A stretch of 64,000 nt of DNA from Ailurus styani (GCA_002007465.1 LNAC01000688.1:310929-374928), one strand, 5' to 3'; counted from the first letter of the stretch, positions 12,306 to 23,164 are shown. The notes: generated from the letters alone by a model not told the origin. Numbers and translations are program-made.

Positions 12306-12519
12306 CAGTGTATGAACAAACTTATGGAAGCTTTAGTTCACATCATCATTCATGAGAAAAAGATCCTTTTAAGTAAAATTTACTGGGTCACAGGTATTAC
12401 ATTTTTTTCATACTTCTGTGAAGACATTGCTAAAATACTATCTCAAGGAAATTTTGCCTTTAAAAATTGTATACTTATAATACATATACTATAAACTGTG
12501 TCATATAATATGTAATTTG

Positions 12520-12630
12520 TAATGTATAGTTGACATACCTTTTATATTAATTTCAGGTGTACAATACAGTGATTTGACATTTGTATACATTATGAAATTA
12601 TCACTAGGTCTTACTACTCTTAAAATTATA
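12520..12630 (-). mobile_element. Old L1M 3' UTR fragment (minus)
   Basis: TATAGTTGACATACC, TTAATTTCAGGTGTACAATA and CAGTGATTTGACATTTGTA are typical of inverted L1MA/L1MB 3' ends ('ttgacatacaatgttatattagtttcaggtgtaca'). Confidence 0.7.
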
Positions 12631-12727
12631 TAATATACAATTTATAATATAATGCAGTGTGTGTATGCATAAGTGTGCATATGTATGCATATATATACAT
12701 GCTTATTTAAATTCATACATAGGTGTG

Positions 12728-12776
<49 letters not shown>
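12728..12776. repeat. (GATA)n short tandem repeat
   Basis: About twelve uninterrupted TAGA/GATA units following a TG/CA-rich leader (12,655-12,725). Likely to vary in length between individuals. Confidence 0.95.
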
Positions 12777-12884
12777 GAATATGTATCTTTGTATATAAGT
12801 CCCCTAAAAATCTAGTAGTATTAGTGAAAAGCTTACTTGTGGTTGTTTCAGTTTTCTTCCTTTTAGTAATAAAGACAAATCATT

Positions 12885-13017
12885 TTTCTTTTTTTATTTT
12901 ATTTTATTTTTTTATATTTTATTAACATATAATGTATTATTTGTGTCAGGGGTAAATGTCTGTGAATTATCAGTCTTACACAATTCACAGCACTCACCGT
13001 ACATCCATTGGCCTCTG
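12885..13017 (-). mobile_element. Carnivore L1 3'-end fragment (minus)
   Basis: A (TTTTA)n start is followed by ATTAACATATAATGTATTAT, TGTCAGGGGTAAATGTCTGTG, TCAGTCTTACACAATTCACAG and CACTCACCGTACATCC. This is the reverse complement of the carnivore L1 3' terminus, which elsewhere in the window reads 'cacagacctgtacccctggggc'. It is a severely 5'-truncated insertion of about 130 bp. Confidence 0.8.
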
Positions 13018-13640
13018 CATTTTTTAAAAGTATATTGACGCAACTCTCAGGGCTGGAGTCTGTCAGGGAAATCAAGAGCAGAAGTCAGAGTGGGATTGTA
13101 TACAAATAGAAACAAAACTAATACCTTGAAGACTCAAAGATTCATATATTCATCATCTTTTATGATGCAGATCATGCTTGAATGCTTGGAACAAAACCTT
13201 TCCATCATATCCCTTGAATATATGTAGCCTGCCTATGGAATTTGAAATAATACAAGGATAAAAGGAGTTTGTGTGTGTGTGTGGGGGGTGGTATTACTCA
13301 GAGGTCAAGTAGCAGCTACTAGTGTTAAGAAGGATATGTGACAGAAAGGTGAAGTAACAATTCCTAAGAAAGTCTCATCTGTGCAACTTCTGTAAGACTT
13401 TCCTTTCTGACTAGTTCTGGATTATTTTTTCCTATTGATCACTGTTCAAATTTCATAATACCAACTGTGAATCTTTACTGTGCTTAAATCAATGTCATAA
13501 TTTTTATTGTTTTTCCCTAGTTTTTAACCTTCCAGTCTTTTACACATCATTAAAAAATAATGATGAAGATTATAACACCCTTGTAAAAAATCTTTCTTTT
13601 GACATTCCATCTTGAGTTCTTATTTAATTATAATTTATTA
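13018..13640. other. Unassigned stretch with short (GT)n
   Basis: Contains a GT run ending in a G run (13,269-13,288). No gene recognised. Confidence 0.5.
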
Positions 13641-13649
13641 TTTATGTAT

Positions 13650-13930
13650 TATTTAGCCTTAAAATTTTATTTTGTCTAATGGGCATTCTTTGCAGTTTTA
13701 AATATAGTGCTGGGCACTTTCTCATGTGATTATTGGCCATTTATATACCATCTTTTATAAAGTATGTTTCATTTCTTATTATTTTTACTTGATTGTAGGA
13801 ATCTTTTTATATGTTTTGGATATAGGTCCCTTGTTGCATAAATATGGTACAAATATTTTCTGCTTATCAAATTGTATAACAGTCTTTTGTGGTCAAAATA
13901 GTTTTAACCAACATTTAATCATCTAGAACC
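13650..13930 (-). mobile_element. Old L1M fragment (minus)
   Basis: TCTCATGTGATTATTGGCCATTTATAT and TATATGTTTTGGATATAGGTCCCTTGTTG parallel the inverted L1 ORF2-3' region ('tgtctgttggccatttgtatgtc ... atattttggatattaacccc'). The 66-codon frame at 13,726-13,926 is a by-product. Confidence 0.6.
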
Positions 13931-14062
13931 ATCATGGTTTTTGTACTAACACTATTATTCTCAGATCAAAACAAAGGCAAAACAAAACAAAACAAATACT
14001 CAGAATTTCAGTCTGTATGGTTAGCTTAATAATTTGTATTGAATATTTAAAAATGTACTTTT

Positions 14063-14260
14063 GGGCGCCTGGGTGGCTCAGTAGGTTAAAGCCTCTGCTT
14101 TCGGCTCAGGTCATGATCTCAGCGTCCTGGGATCGAGGCCCGCATCGGGCTTTCTGCTGGGCAGGGAGCCTGCTTCCTCCTCTCCCTGTCTCTCTGCCTG
14201 CCTCTCTGCCTACTTGTAATCTCTCTGTGTGTGTCAAATAAATAAATAAAATCTTTAAAA
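14063..14260 (+). mobile_element. Can-SINE, young mustelid-type (plus)
   Basis: Head GGGCGCCTGGGTGGCTCAGT, then GTTAAAGCCTCTGC, two CTGCCTGCCTCTCTGCC-like blocks and an AAATAAATAAATAAAATC tail. The 13 bp TSD AAAATGTACTTTT is identical at 14,050-14,062 and 14,261-14,273. Confidence 0.98.
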
Positions 14261-14273
14261 AAAATGTACTTTT

Positions 14274-14890
14274 GCATTAACCACATGACCACTATTTGAT
14301 CCAGAAAATTTTAGATAAGCCAAATTTTCCATGATTGGTTTACTCTACCTCTAAGTCCCATTTGAAATTATATCCAGAGTTAGTTTCAAAACTCCTTTCT
14401 TTTGATATTATTGACACCGCACTCCTGGTTGGTTTGAACCAGTTTATTACTCTTCTTGTGTATTCTCATCTCATCTCTAAGTATTGGTACCCTGGAGATT
14501 CAGTCCAGTGCCCCCATTCTCTTCCTACTCTCATTATCCTGCTAGTGATGTTCTAAGACATTAAATTATCTGATATGCCAATGAAGTCTAGGTGTATTCA
14601 ATATGGACCACTTAATTGAAAAGATGATATGGATTTCCAATTGCATTATTCATGCATCATATAATAGGTCTTGAAACTTACCAGGTTCAAAAAAGAACAC
14701 TTGACCAAACATATTCCTTCCCTAGTCTTACCCATCTTGCTAAAATGTCACATCAATGATTCAAATACTAGAGACAGAAAAACAAGAATTTTCTGTAATG
14801 TCTTTTTTTCCTGTAACCTCTCACATCATTTTTATCAGCAAATTGTGTATATCTTATGCTAAGGGAATTGTTAAATAGTTTAGCAATCAT
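14274..14890. other. Unassigned non-coding stretch
   Basis: Two short plus-strand frames (14,335-14,556, 14,671-14,862) match no protein I know. No repeat recognised. Confidence 0.5.
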
Positions 14891-14896
14891 TTTGCT

Positions 14897-15343
14897 TTGG
14901 GTTGAATTGCATCTCCTCCCCACTCTTAAAAAAAATACGTTGAAGTCTTAATGCCTATTACCTCAGAATATGAACTTATTTGGAAATAGAATCATTGCAG
15001 ATGTTAAATTCAGATTAGAGTAGAATGGGTCTCTAATCTAAAATGATTGTTTCCCTTTAAAGAAGAAAACCAGAGAAGAAAGAGACACACAGGGAGAATG
15101 CCATGTGAAAATGAAGGATCAGAGATGCAACTACACGCCATAAAACACCAAAGGTGGCCAGTATAGTACCAGAAGTGAGGAAGAAGCCAGGAAGCATCCT
15201 CCTTTGTTTCAGAGGGAGCACAGCCCTGCTGACATCTTGGTTTTGGTCTTCTAGCCTCCAGAAATGTGAGACTATAAACCTATGTTCTAAGCCCCCCAGT
15301 CTGTGGTACTTTGTTACAGCAGCCCTAGGAAGCTTACACATAC
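14897..15343 (+). mobile_element. MaLR-type LTR (MLT1/MST-like, plus)
   Basis: Landmarks in order: TTGAATTGCATCTCCTCCCC, AAGTCTTAATGCC, CTCAGAATATGAACTTATTTGG, GGAGAATGCCATGTGAA, CTGACATCTTGGTTTTGGTCT, TAGCCTCCAGAAATGTGAGA and TAAGCCCCCCAGTCTGTGGT ending CAGCCCTAGGAAGCTTACAC. This is the layout of a solo LTR of the ERVL-MaLR group. Exact subfamily is not resolvable by eye. Overlapping short frames on both strands are incidental. Confidence 0.7.
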
Positions 15344-16045
15344 CCTATACAAAGTCCTACAAGATCTGGTTCCTGGCTTCCTCTCTGGATTTATCCCTTA
15401 TTATCTTCCTACCTCACTATGTTCCCACTACATTCATCTGTCCTCTTCTCTGAACATCCCACGATCACTTCAACCTTAGGAAGACTGTGCTGGCCATTCC
15501 TTTGGCCTGGAATGCTCTTTCTTCATCTTTCTATGACTGTCTTCCTTAATTTAGGACTGCCTTCTCATGAAGTTGTAGTTATCCTCTTCCCCTAACTAAA
15601 ACTACAATCATGCCTTCTGATATCACCCTGTACTATTTTCATTACAGAATTCTACTTTAAGGGCACCTGGGTGGCTCAGTGGGTTAAAGCCACTGCCTTC
15701 GGCTCAGGTCATGATCCCAGGGTCCTGTGATCAAGGCCTGCATCGGGCTCTCTGCTCAGCAGGGAGCCTGCTTCCTCCTCTCTCTGCCTGCCTCTCTGCC
15801 TACCTGTAATCTCTCTCTCTGTGTCAAATGAATAAATAAAATCTTTAAAAAAAAAAAGAATTCTACTTTAAAACAGCAATAACAACAATAATAACAAAAC
15901 AAAAACTTGGTTCACTGTGTAATTTTCCAGGTTGTTAAACATTAAAAGATCAGGGACCTCCTCTTGTCTTTGCTATATGTCTTATGCCTACAATAGTGTC
16001 TGACACATGAAATATACTCAGCAAATTTTTATGAAATATAAAAGT
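15344..16045 (+). mobile_element. L2 LINE 3' end (plus), split by a SINE
   Basis: CTACCTCACTATGTTCCC, GCTGGCCATTCCTTTGGCCTGG and AATGCTCTTTCTTC match the L2 'ctggccttc...tgcctggaacgctctt' region. After the SINE the element resumes and ends with the L2-like 3' terminus GTCTGACACATGAAATATACTCAGC. The two halves are collinear, so the SINE inserted into a pre-existing L2. Confidence 0.7.
15661..15856 (+). mobile_element. Can-SINE, young (plus), perfect 15 bp TSD
   Basis: Head GGGCACCTGGGTGGCTCAGT with GTTAAAGCCACTGCC. TSD AGAATTCTACTTTAA is identical at 15,646-15,660 and 15,857-15,871. It interrupts the L2. Confidence 0.98.
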
Positions 16046-16049
16046 GCAT

Positions 16050-17310
16050 ACATCAGAAACATGAAAATCAAAACTACAATGAGATGCCATTTCGTGGTAT
16101 TAACTATATTTTATTCTTTTCTATATTTTTAGTGCTCTGAAATCTGGGGGGTTGCTGAATTATGAGAAACTGCACATTCTAGGGCAAGTTAATTCCTAGA
16201 TATCTATGTTTCATATATAAACCTACCAGCCAGAGTCCATAGCCCCAACCAGCTCCTCTCTCTGGCTCTCATACTCCAGGATGTAATATTCCCCTGCCTA
16301 ATAATCCTGGGGTCAGATACCAAACAATTAGAGAGAATGTTATGAACCTGAGACCTCTGAAGTCATTATACTAGCCAGTCTTGATCCTTGTTTACCCTAT
16401 CATGCCTTCCTTTTCTTATGGAAATCAGCCCTTAATTGTGTGGGTTCATGTGTGGTCCTGCATGACATGATGAGCCTCTCCTCTTTATGAATAACAAACT
16501 ATCTTTTCCATGGCAGTGATTTCTTCATCTGTTAGCCTCACTAATATCTGAATAATGATCAAACCCACATTTTAAAATGTGTACATGTTGAGATGGTTAT
16601 AATTTAAAAAAAAGTCAGCAACAATTGCTGATGAGAATGTAGAGAAACTGAAACATCCAATCAATGATGGTGGGAATGTAAAATGATAAACTATTTGTAA
16701 ACCAGTTTGTCAGTTCTTCCAAAGGTTAAACATGGAGTTACCATTTGACCCAGCAATTTCACTTTTAGGTCTATACACAAGAGGAATGAAAATATGTTTT
16801 TGCAAAAGCCTATACATGAATCTTCATAGTAGAATTATTCATAATGCTCTGAAGTTGAAAACAACCTAAAGTCCATTGACTAATGAATGGGTAAACAGAA
16901 TGTTGTATATCTAGACAATAGAATATTGTTCAACAACAAAAGCAAAAGATGTACTGATACATACTGAAACAGATGAAAGTTGAAACCATTATGTTAAGTA
17001 AGAGATGTCAGTCACAAAAGATCACATATTACACAACTCTATTTATATTAAATGTCCAGACATAAGGAAAATAGGGACATGGATTAGGGACATAGATTAC
17101 ACTGGTGGTTGCATTGGGCTAGGGAGTTTGGGTGGGTGAGTGGGATGATAGAATGGGGTGAGTGGTGTGAAGGTACAGGGTTTCTTGTTGATAGTGATAA
17201 TGATTGAATAACTCTGAATATACTAAAAATCACTGAATTATATATTTTACATGGATGAATATATTTTGGGTGCATTATATCTCCATAAAGCTATTACAAA
17301 AGAAATGTAT
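16050..17310 (+). mobile_element. Old L1M 3' portion (plus), split by a ~455 bp insert
   Basis: The left piece (about 16,050-16,117) has GAAAATCAAAACTACAATGAGATGCC. The right piece (about 16,575-17,310) resumes with TTGCTGATGAGAATGTAGAG, GGTGGGAATGTAAAATG, CCATTTGACCCAGCAATTTC, GTCCATTGACTAATGAATGG and runs through the 3' UTR to a terminus with CTGAATTATATATTTTACATGG. Collinear with L1 ORF2 C-terminal and 3' UTR sequence, with many frame breaks. Confidence 0.8.
16118..16574 (+). mobile_element. LTR-like insert inside the L1
   Basis: About 455 bp interrupt the L1 between adjacent consensus positions. It has promoter/polyadenylation-like composition and blocks such as AATATTCCCCTGCCTAATAATCC, GGGGTCAGATACC and AATAACAAACTATCTTTTCC near its right end, a layout like a solo LTR. 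I cannot name the family, and no TG...CA termini or TSD are obvious. Confidence 0.4.
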
Positions 17311-17499
17311 ATGGTAATAGTTAACACCTCTGCAGATTTTGCTATGAACCATTCTGGGGACTTTCTGTAAAGTAACTCAGCCTAGTCCTGAAATCTGAGC
17401 TCTTAACTGTCTTGTTATACTGCCTTTGTGTACATTTTTTCTCTAAACCTTATTGCTTATATAAGACAAGAAAATACCACTAATTATTTAAGGGGAATC

Positions 17500-18950
17500 T
17501 GGATTTCAAGAAGAGGAACCAAGCAAAGCAACTGTTCAAAATAGCTACTACTAAAAGGAGTTGGCAGTAAGTAGGAGATTTAGGAAAAAAGCAAACAAAT
17601 TCATAAACAAAAATTCTAATGTATACATTCAGAGAAATTAATGAAACTGCTTCATAGTCTAAACAAGAGTAGGCTTTTATTGAAAAGGATAATTATGCAT
17701 AAAACAGGATTTATAGAAAGTAAAATGTATCATTACCTTTATTCATGAGAAGCATAAAGATGAACAAAATTAAAATACAACACAATAAACAAAAAACATC
17801 TCAAACACCTCCAGTGAGTAGGGATAATATGGGGCAGAAAAGAAGTATACATAACTAAAAAGATCCCAAACATATCTTAAATAAGGGCAAAAGTTATTTT
17901 TTAATTAATCAATTTCATTATCTATATAATGAAATATAGAACTTACAAATAAATAGAAGAGGAAAAAGGACTGAATAAAACATATTAAAACCAAAAAATC
18001 CCAATAATTATCAGAGTAGAAAAAAATAAATAAATTCTTACCGACTGAAAAGAAATAAAAACAAAACAAATGAGAAATTATGTTAGATGAAAATAGAGCA
18101 AATAAATCAGTTGTTAAAGAAAAAAAAGAACTACAGTTTAAATAACTTAAATTCTCAGATTCTTTGAATTAATACATACCTGTATGCTTATGATAACAGA
18201 TGCAGTAGCAGTCTTTTGGACTAATAAAAATTCAAAGTAAGAAAGAAAAGAAAGCAGATGTGGCAATATTAATAACATAGAAAGTAGCTTTTGAGGTGAA
18301 AACCATTTAAAAAGGACAAAGAGAAATATTTTATAATTATGAAAGGTAAAATCTCTAAAAATGATATAATGGCCATGAACATTTTTGTACTCAAGGATAT
18401 AATAGTGAAATATATAAAGTAAAATGTGTTAGAACTGTAAGGTGAAATTGAAAAAAATTATACTCACTTGTAATATGAATTTTAATACACTTTTCTCAGA
18501 TCTTAATACCTTTAATCAAGAAATACTACTGGAAATTACAAAGAAATAGAAATTCTCAAAGTATGGTAACCATGATATAATATAAAATCTATGCCAAACA
18601 GAAAATGAACACTATTGTCAAATATACAGATTGTAGTTTAAGATTTTAAATATTTAAAACACAACAATAGCAACAAAACCTGTTAAAATAAAAATGTAGA
18701 AATGTCTCAGACTCTTGTCACAGCTCAAAACAACAAAAATTTACACATTTTAGAACAGCAAGTTACCAAAATTTTAATTGAAAATTAAATACCTGCTAAC
18801 TCAATGACAAAAGCAAAATGCAAATTCAAGAGTAGACATAAAAGCTAACAAAGTAAAACAAACAAAAAAGGCACGAAAAATCCAGGACATGAAGCCAAAG
18901 TAATATTTAGAACTGAAGTTTGTTAAGTCTACCATTTATACAGTAACATC
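17500..18950 (+). mobile_element. Degenerate L1 ORF2 sequence (plus)
   Basis: Adenine-rich sequence with blocks matching the L1 endonuclease/early RT region: GCAGATGTGGCAATATTAAT, TTTATAATTATGAAAGG, TGTACTCAAGGATATAATAG and TAGAACTGTAAGGTGAAATTG. Stops occur in every frame, so nothing functional remains. Confidence 0.5.
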
Positions 18951-19841
18951 AGAAGTTCTGATTCTATTCATCTGGTTTAGGGTCTTTCAACCAACCATGT
19001 TGATTCTGACCAGGCTGTCCATGAGGGACATTTCCATAATCACCAGAGACAGAGGCATTTAAATTGGAAAGAAAGATGTACTGCTTCCTCAATATTATTT
19101 CTCAGAGTCAACCTTTTTCAACTCCTTCTGGCAGCTCCTTTGTACAACTCGATTAGACACTGTTAATTCCTGATTTATATCCTGGGAAATATCTACAGTT
19201 GCTGTCATGTGTCCTGAGTGAAGGAAGGAAGGAACGAAGGAACGAACGAACAAATGAACAAATGAACCAACAAGTATATACTCAAAAGTGACTTCCACGT
19301 TGGGATATAAATGCTGCAGTGATAAGTCATGTCAGTCCATGAGATCACCAGGAAGAGTACACATGGATATGGGAAGTCGACCTAGCTCTATACTCCAATG
19401 CTGGGGCCCAGGACGATGGGGGACAGGAGCCAGGAATCAAGACTGAGAAGGAGAACCACTAAGTCAGGATGTGGGTATTTCTAGAAATAAAATTGAAGTG
19501 ACATCAAATGCTACTAAAGATTAACTAAATTGAAAACTTAATTGTGTCCTTTGGATATGGGAATGCAGAGTTCTGTGATGACTCACAAAAGAAAACAAAT
19601 TTTAATAAAAAAATAGAAGAGGGACTGTAGGGAACTCACTATGTTATAGACATATTGAGGAATTAGGTACAATGTGTGTAGAAGTTCAGTTGTGAAGGGA
19701 GACAGTGAAGTATGGGCTGTTCTGTCTTCTGAGTGTCCACAGTGAGTACTCAATGCCATTTGCTCAACTGAACCAAAGTCCAATTTTTTACATTATTTTC
19801 TTCAAAATATTAGTCCACAGTTTCTTCTCTAATGAAATAAT
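18951..19841. other. Unassigned stretch with a (GAAN)n microsatellite
   Basis: Degenerate GAAG/GAAC/GAAT tetranucleotide run at 19,217-19,268. The remainder shows no gene or clear repeat. The minus-strand frames at 19,095-19,298 and 19,583-19,783 lack similarity. Confidence 0.5.
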
Positions 19842-19883
19842 ATAAATGATCTATTTAATTATTTAATTAAATAGATCATTTAT
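19842..19883. repeat. Perfect AT-rich palindrome, 20 bp arms
   Basis: Left arm 19,842-19,861 (starts ATAAATGATCTATTTAAT) and right arm 19,864-19,883 are exact reverse complements separated by TT. The pairing stops at 19,841/19,884. Confidence 0.97.
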
Positions 19884-20045
19884 TGGACATTTATTATGCA
19901 ATAAGCAGTTGTTCCAGTCACTATTAAAAGATGCTATTTTTGTCTCATGTGACCTTGGGAATTTAGGTTAAAGAGAAAGTCTCATTCTGTTGCTGAAGGT
20001 CATCTAATAACAGAATTATAATAGCCAGTTAGGTACATTTTGGAC
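19884..20045 (-). repeat. Possible MIR fragment (minus)
   Basis: TTATTGGACATTTATTATGC and GGTCATCTAATAACAGAATTATAAT resemble an inverted MIR (3' end 'catttattgagc...' then 'ggtcacacagctagtaag'). Weak. Confidence 0.35.
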
Positions 20046-20179
20046 TGGAGGATCTAATATACCTGACCTTTGACAGATGCCACATTCTTCCTGAGGAGTA
20101 AAGGGGAGCAGCTCTTGCTAGACACCTAAGATTAAAGTACCTGAATTCTCAGCATTATTATTTAGCATGGGAGCTACTG

Positions 20180-20560
20180 GCTCTTGTACTTAGCTTTCCC
20201 TATTGTCACAGAGTCCCTCAGGAGAACAAGGAGAATTTTGCTTTCCTATGAATGTTTTCAGCAGAACTTCATGCCCCATGGGGGCCCTTTCAAGTGGAAA
20301 CATGGTTCCTAGAGTGAATTGTACAGCTTCTTTAAGAGATGCATCTAAACTTGCTAATACAGATGCTTTTACAAAGAGTTGGGAGTGAAAAGGTCACCCG
20401 TAGCAGCATTAAATGCCTGACCTTTACTTTTTGTTCTAAATTATCCTGTGATTGTACAGCAGCACAAAAAGCACTCATTGTGAGCTTATTAGAATGCCTA
20501 CAGATGGAATCTTGCCCAGTGCTGAAGCAGCAGGTAACTACACTTAATGTTTTTATCTAC
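20180..20560. other. Unique stretch with open frame and splice-like ends, not assignable
   Basis: A polypyrimidine tract and CACAG end at about 20,211, and CAGCAGGTAACT (donor-like) starts at about 20,527. The plus frame 20,203-20,388 (61 codons) is open but stops before the donor. I do not recognise the peptide. It could be an old repeat, a non-coding exon or chance. Confidence 0.3.
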
Positions 20561-21148
20561 ATTTTATTTGGCATTACCACTGGGAAATGAAATGGTAGAA
20601 AATGAAATTTGCTGAAAGATTATTTTATTCAGGCATGTGGTAACAGCACATATATAAATATCTTTCTCTAAGGGAGAGAACGTGGGCATTGAGAAAAAGA
20701 GTTTTGTTCCCCGCCTCGCCCCCCACCCCCCACCAAACCTCTAGGCTTGTTTGGCTGCCTTAAATTCTAAAGCTAACTTATCTATCACTGACTGAATGAA
20801 CTCAGGACATGTTAAAGTTATCTGCCCCTTGCATTTTTTTTTCCTAAATGCTTCTGTGCCTAGTCATTTAATCTGAAAATCTCCATCTCATCCTGATTCT
20901 TCTTCATATGATTGTTATGTCTCTTGATCTCCATGAGAACCTAAATTAGGACACACTGGGTCAGGACTAAAGACACTTCTTCTAGGATATTATAATTAAA
21001 AATCAAACTCAAAAGACTGGGGATGTAAAACATCATCCTTCTCTATGTCAAACTCCTAATTCCTAGCTTCTTTTATTAAAGAATAATGAATGCATCATTA
21101 AATACCTTAAATTTTTTCTTTGATTTATGTTTTTAACCTACATTACTT
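20561..21148. other. Unassigned non-coding stretch
   Basis: Contains a C-rich run at about 20,710-20,733. No gene or confident repeat. Confidence 0.5.
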
Positions 21149-21357
21149 CTTTTTTTTAATTTTTTAAAAGATTTTATTTATTTATTTGACACAGAGAAAG
21201 AGAGAGCACAAGTAGGCAGAGAGGCAGGCAGAGAGAGAGGGGGAAGCAGGCTCCCTGCTGAGCAGAGAGCCTGATGTGGGGCTTGATCCCAGGGCCCTGG
21301 GATCATGACCTGAGCTGAAGGCAGAGGCTTTAACCCACTGAGCCACCCAGGAGTCAC
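21149..21357 (-). mobile_element. Can-SINE (minus), first of a tandem pair
   Basis: Tail TTAAAAGATTTTATTTATTTATTTG, GACACAGAGAAAGAG, inverted head ACTGAGCCACCCAGGAGTCAC. Its head abuts the T-rich tail of the next copy, suggesting insertion into that tail. Confidence 0.95.
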
Positions 21358-21360
21358 AAT

Positions 21361-21557
21361 TCTTTTTTTTTTTTTTTTAATTAATTTATTTGACAGAGAG
21401 TTAGAGAGCACAAGTAGGCAGAGTGTCAGGCAGAGGGAGAAGGAGAAGCAGGCTCTCCACCGAGCAGGGAGCCTGATTTGGGACTCGATCCCAGACTCTG
21501 GGATCATGACCTGAGCTGAAGGCAGCCACTTAACCGACTGAGCCACCCAGGCATCCC
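21361..21557 (-). mobile_element. Can-SINE (minus), second of a tandem pair
   Basis: Long T run, TTAATTTATTTGACAGAGAG, inverted head ending GCCACCCAGGCATCCC. ACATTACTT occurs just outside the pair on both sides (about 21,140-21,148 and 21,559-21,567), so this copy probably inserted first and the other landed in its tail. The 122-codon minus frame across both is an artefact. Confidence 0.95.
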
Positions 21558-21624
21558 AACATTACTTATTGAGGCTGATGATTTCCCCCAATTTTCTATC
21601 CACTATATAAAAGAGTATAGGCAG

Positions 21625-21815
21625 GGATGCCTGGGTGGCTCAGTTGGTTAAGCAGCTGCCTTCAGCTCAGGTCATGATCCCAGAGCCCTGCAATCGAGCC
21701 TTGCATCAGGCTCTCTGCTCAGCAGGAAGCCTGCTTCTCCCTCTGCCTCTACCTGCCACTCGGCCTGCTTGTGAGCTCTCTCTCTGACAAATAAATAAAT
21801 AAAATCTTAAAAAAA
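21625..21815 (+). mobile_element. Can-SINE (plus), perfect TSD
   Basis: Head GGATGCCTGGGTGGCTCAGTTGG, tail AAATAAATAAATAAAATC. TSD ATAAAAGAGTATAGGCAG is identical at 21,607-21,624 and 21,816-21,833. Confidence 0.98.
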
Positions 21816-21849
21816 ATAAAAGAGTATAGGCAGAGACCATTAAAGCAAA

Positions 21850-22330
21850 CTTTATAGATGTTATCAGGTAGCTTTTGTTGTATATCAAACCATCCTAAAA
21901 CTCAATGGCTAAAAACAATGGATATCAATATGCCCCATGATTCTGGGTTTGCTTAGCCTGGCTGGTTGATCTAAGATGGCTTCTCTAACATCTCTGTTCT
22001 CGGCTGCAGGTCTGGGCCATCTGCACCACTGGGACTGGTGGAACACATATTACAGCTTGGATATAGTCTCTGATCCTCTAGGCGATGAGCCCCAACATTT
22101 TTAGATGGTGGCAGTGGGGTTCCCAGCAGCAAGACAGCACGAGTGCCAATGTGTAATTACTTTTCAAGTTTCTGCTTGCGTCACATTTGCTGCTGTCCTA
22201 ATGGCTGAAGAAAGTCTCCTGAACAAGTTCAGAGTCAGTGTGTGAAGAGTCATCACAAAGACTTGGATATAAGTAGGGAAATAAAGATGCTGTTTAACAA
22301 ATATTCTCCCACAATATGTGAGTAAATTAA
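21850..22330 (+). repeat. Ancient interspersed repeat, family unresolved
   Basis: TTGTATATCAAACCATCCTAAAACTCAATGG opens a segment resembling a widespread mammalian repeat ('aacaaaccaccccaaaactcagtggc'), continuing to GTGGGGTTCCCAGCAGCAAG. I recognise the pattern but cannot place it as LTR or DNA transposon. Confidence 0.4.
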
Positions 22331-22394
22331 GATTCAAAAACTAGCTCCTACTCTGTGCATGTCCAAGAACGTGAAAAAGGTAAGACACCCACTG

Positions 22395-22810
22395 GCTGCG
22401 GTGAGCAAACTTTTTTCTTTTCTTTTCAAAGATTATTTATTTATTTATTTATTTGACACAGAGATAGAGATCACAAGTAGGCAGAGAGGCAGGCAGAAAG
22501 AGAGAGAGGGGAAAGCAGGCTTTCCACCGAGCGGAGAGCCCGATGTGGGCCTCGATCCCAGGACCCTGAGATCATGACCTGAGCTGAAGGCAGAGGCTTT
22601 AACCCACTGAGCCACCCAGGCACCTGAGCAAACTTTTTTCAAAGATCAGATAATAAATCTTTTAGGTTTTGCATACCAGTCTCTGTTGAAATTACTAAAT
22701 TCTGCTATTATTGCATTAAAGAAGTCAGGTGATATGTAAACAAATGGCTATGGCTATGTTAGACTAAAACATTATTTACAAAACCAGGTTGTGGGCCAGA
22801 TGTTGCATGA
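22395..22810 (-). mobile_element. hAT-Charlie-type DNA element (minus), split by a SINE
   Basis: Outside the SINE the sequence reads GTGAGCAAACTTTTTTC, AAAGATCAGATAATAAATC, TTTTAGGTTTTGCATACC, GTCTCTGTTGAAATTAC, ATGGCTATGGCTATGTTAG and AACATTATTTACAAAACCAGG. This is the inverted layout of the Charlie-related MITE whose forward strand holds 'ttgtaaataaagttttattgg'. The SINE lies near its left end. Confidence 0.65.
22418..22624 (-). mobile_element. Can-SINE (minus), perfect 16 bp TSD
   Basis: Head GCCACCCAGGCACC (inverted) and a TTTATTTATTTATTTATTTG tail. TSD TGAGCAAACTTTTTTC is identical at 22,402-22,417 and 22,625-22,640, splitting the hAT element. Confidence 0.98.
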
Positions 22811-22814
22811 ATAC

Positions 22815-23164
22815 TAGGCAACCCTTGCCATTAGTACCCATTCCAGTAATTATCATTGCACAATAAATCAACATAAAACTCTGCTTTAGAACAACAATAT
22901 TTTCCAGTTTGGGTAGGTTAGGAATGCAGAGAGGACTGTGTTAGAGAATTGTAGCTCAGGTTTCTTCTGCAGTTGTAGTTAGATGGTGGCAAAGGATGTT
23001 GCAAGAAGAAGCTGCCTGTTGGCATGGGCCAGGAAAGCTTCCTCATCCCATGGCAACACTGTGGTGTTAAACTATTTATGTGCCAGCTCAGGGCTTCATT
23101 GAAAGTGTTCCAGCCAGCACAGTGTAAACAGAAGTGTATTTTATAATCTAACCTCAAAAGTCAC
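22815..23164. other. Unassigned non-coding stretch
   Basis: A 79-codon minus frame (22,918-23,157) has no recognisable similarity. No repeat identified. Confidence 0.45.

Noticed and set aside
14063..14260. tRNA gene call from the A and B box motifs
   Set aside because: The motifs belong to the tRNA-Lys-derived head of Can-SINEs. No cloverleaf or aminoacyl stem is preserved in any copy.
21178..21546. 122-codon minus-strand frame, and similar frames at 4,810, 6,192, 11,590, 14,017, 22,359, 30,662, 47,694, 52,295 and 60,057
   Set aside because: All read through Can-SINE sequence. The recurring SAQVMIPGSWD-type peptide is the SINE translated, not a protein family.
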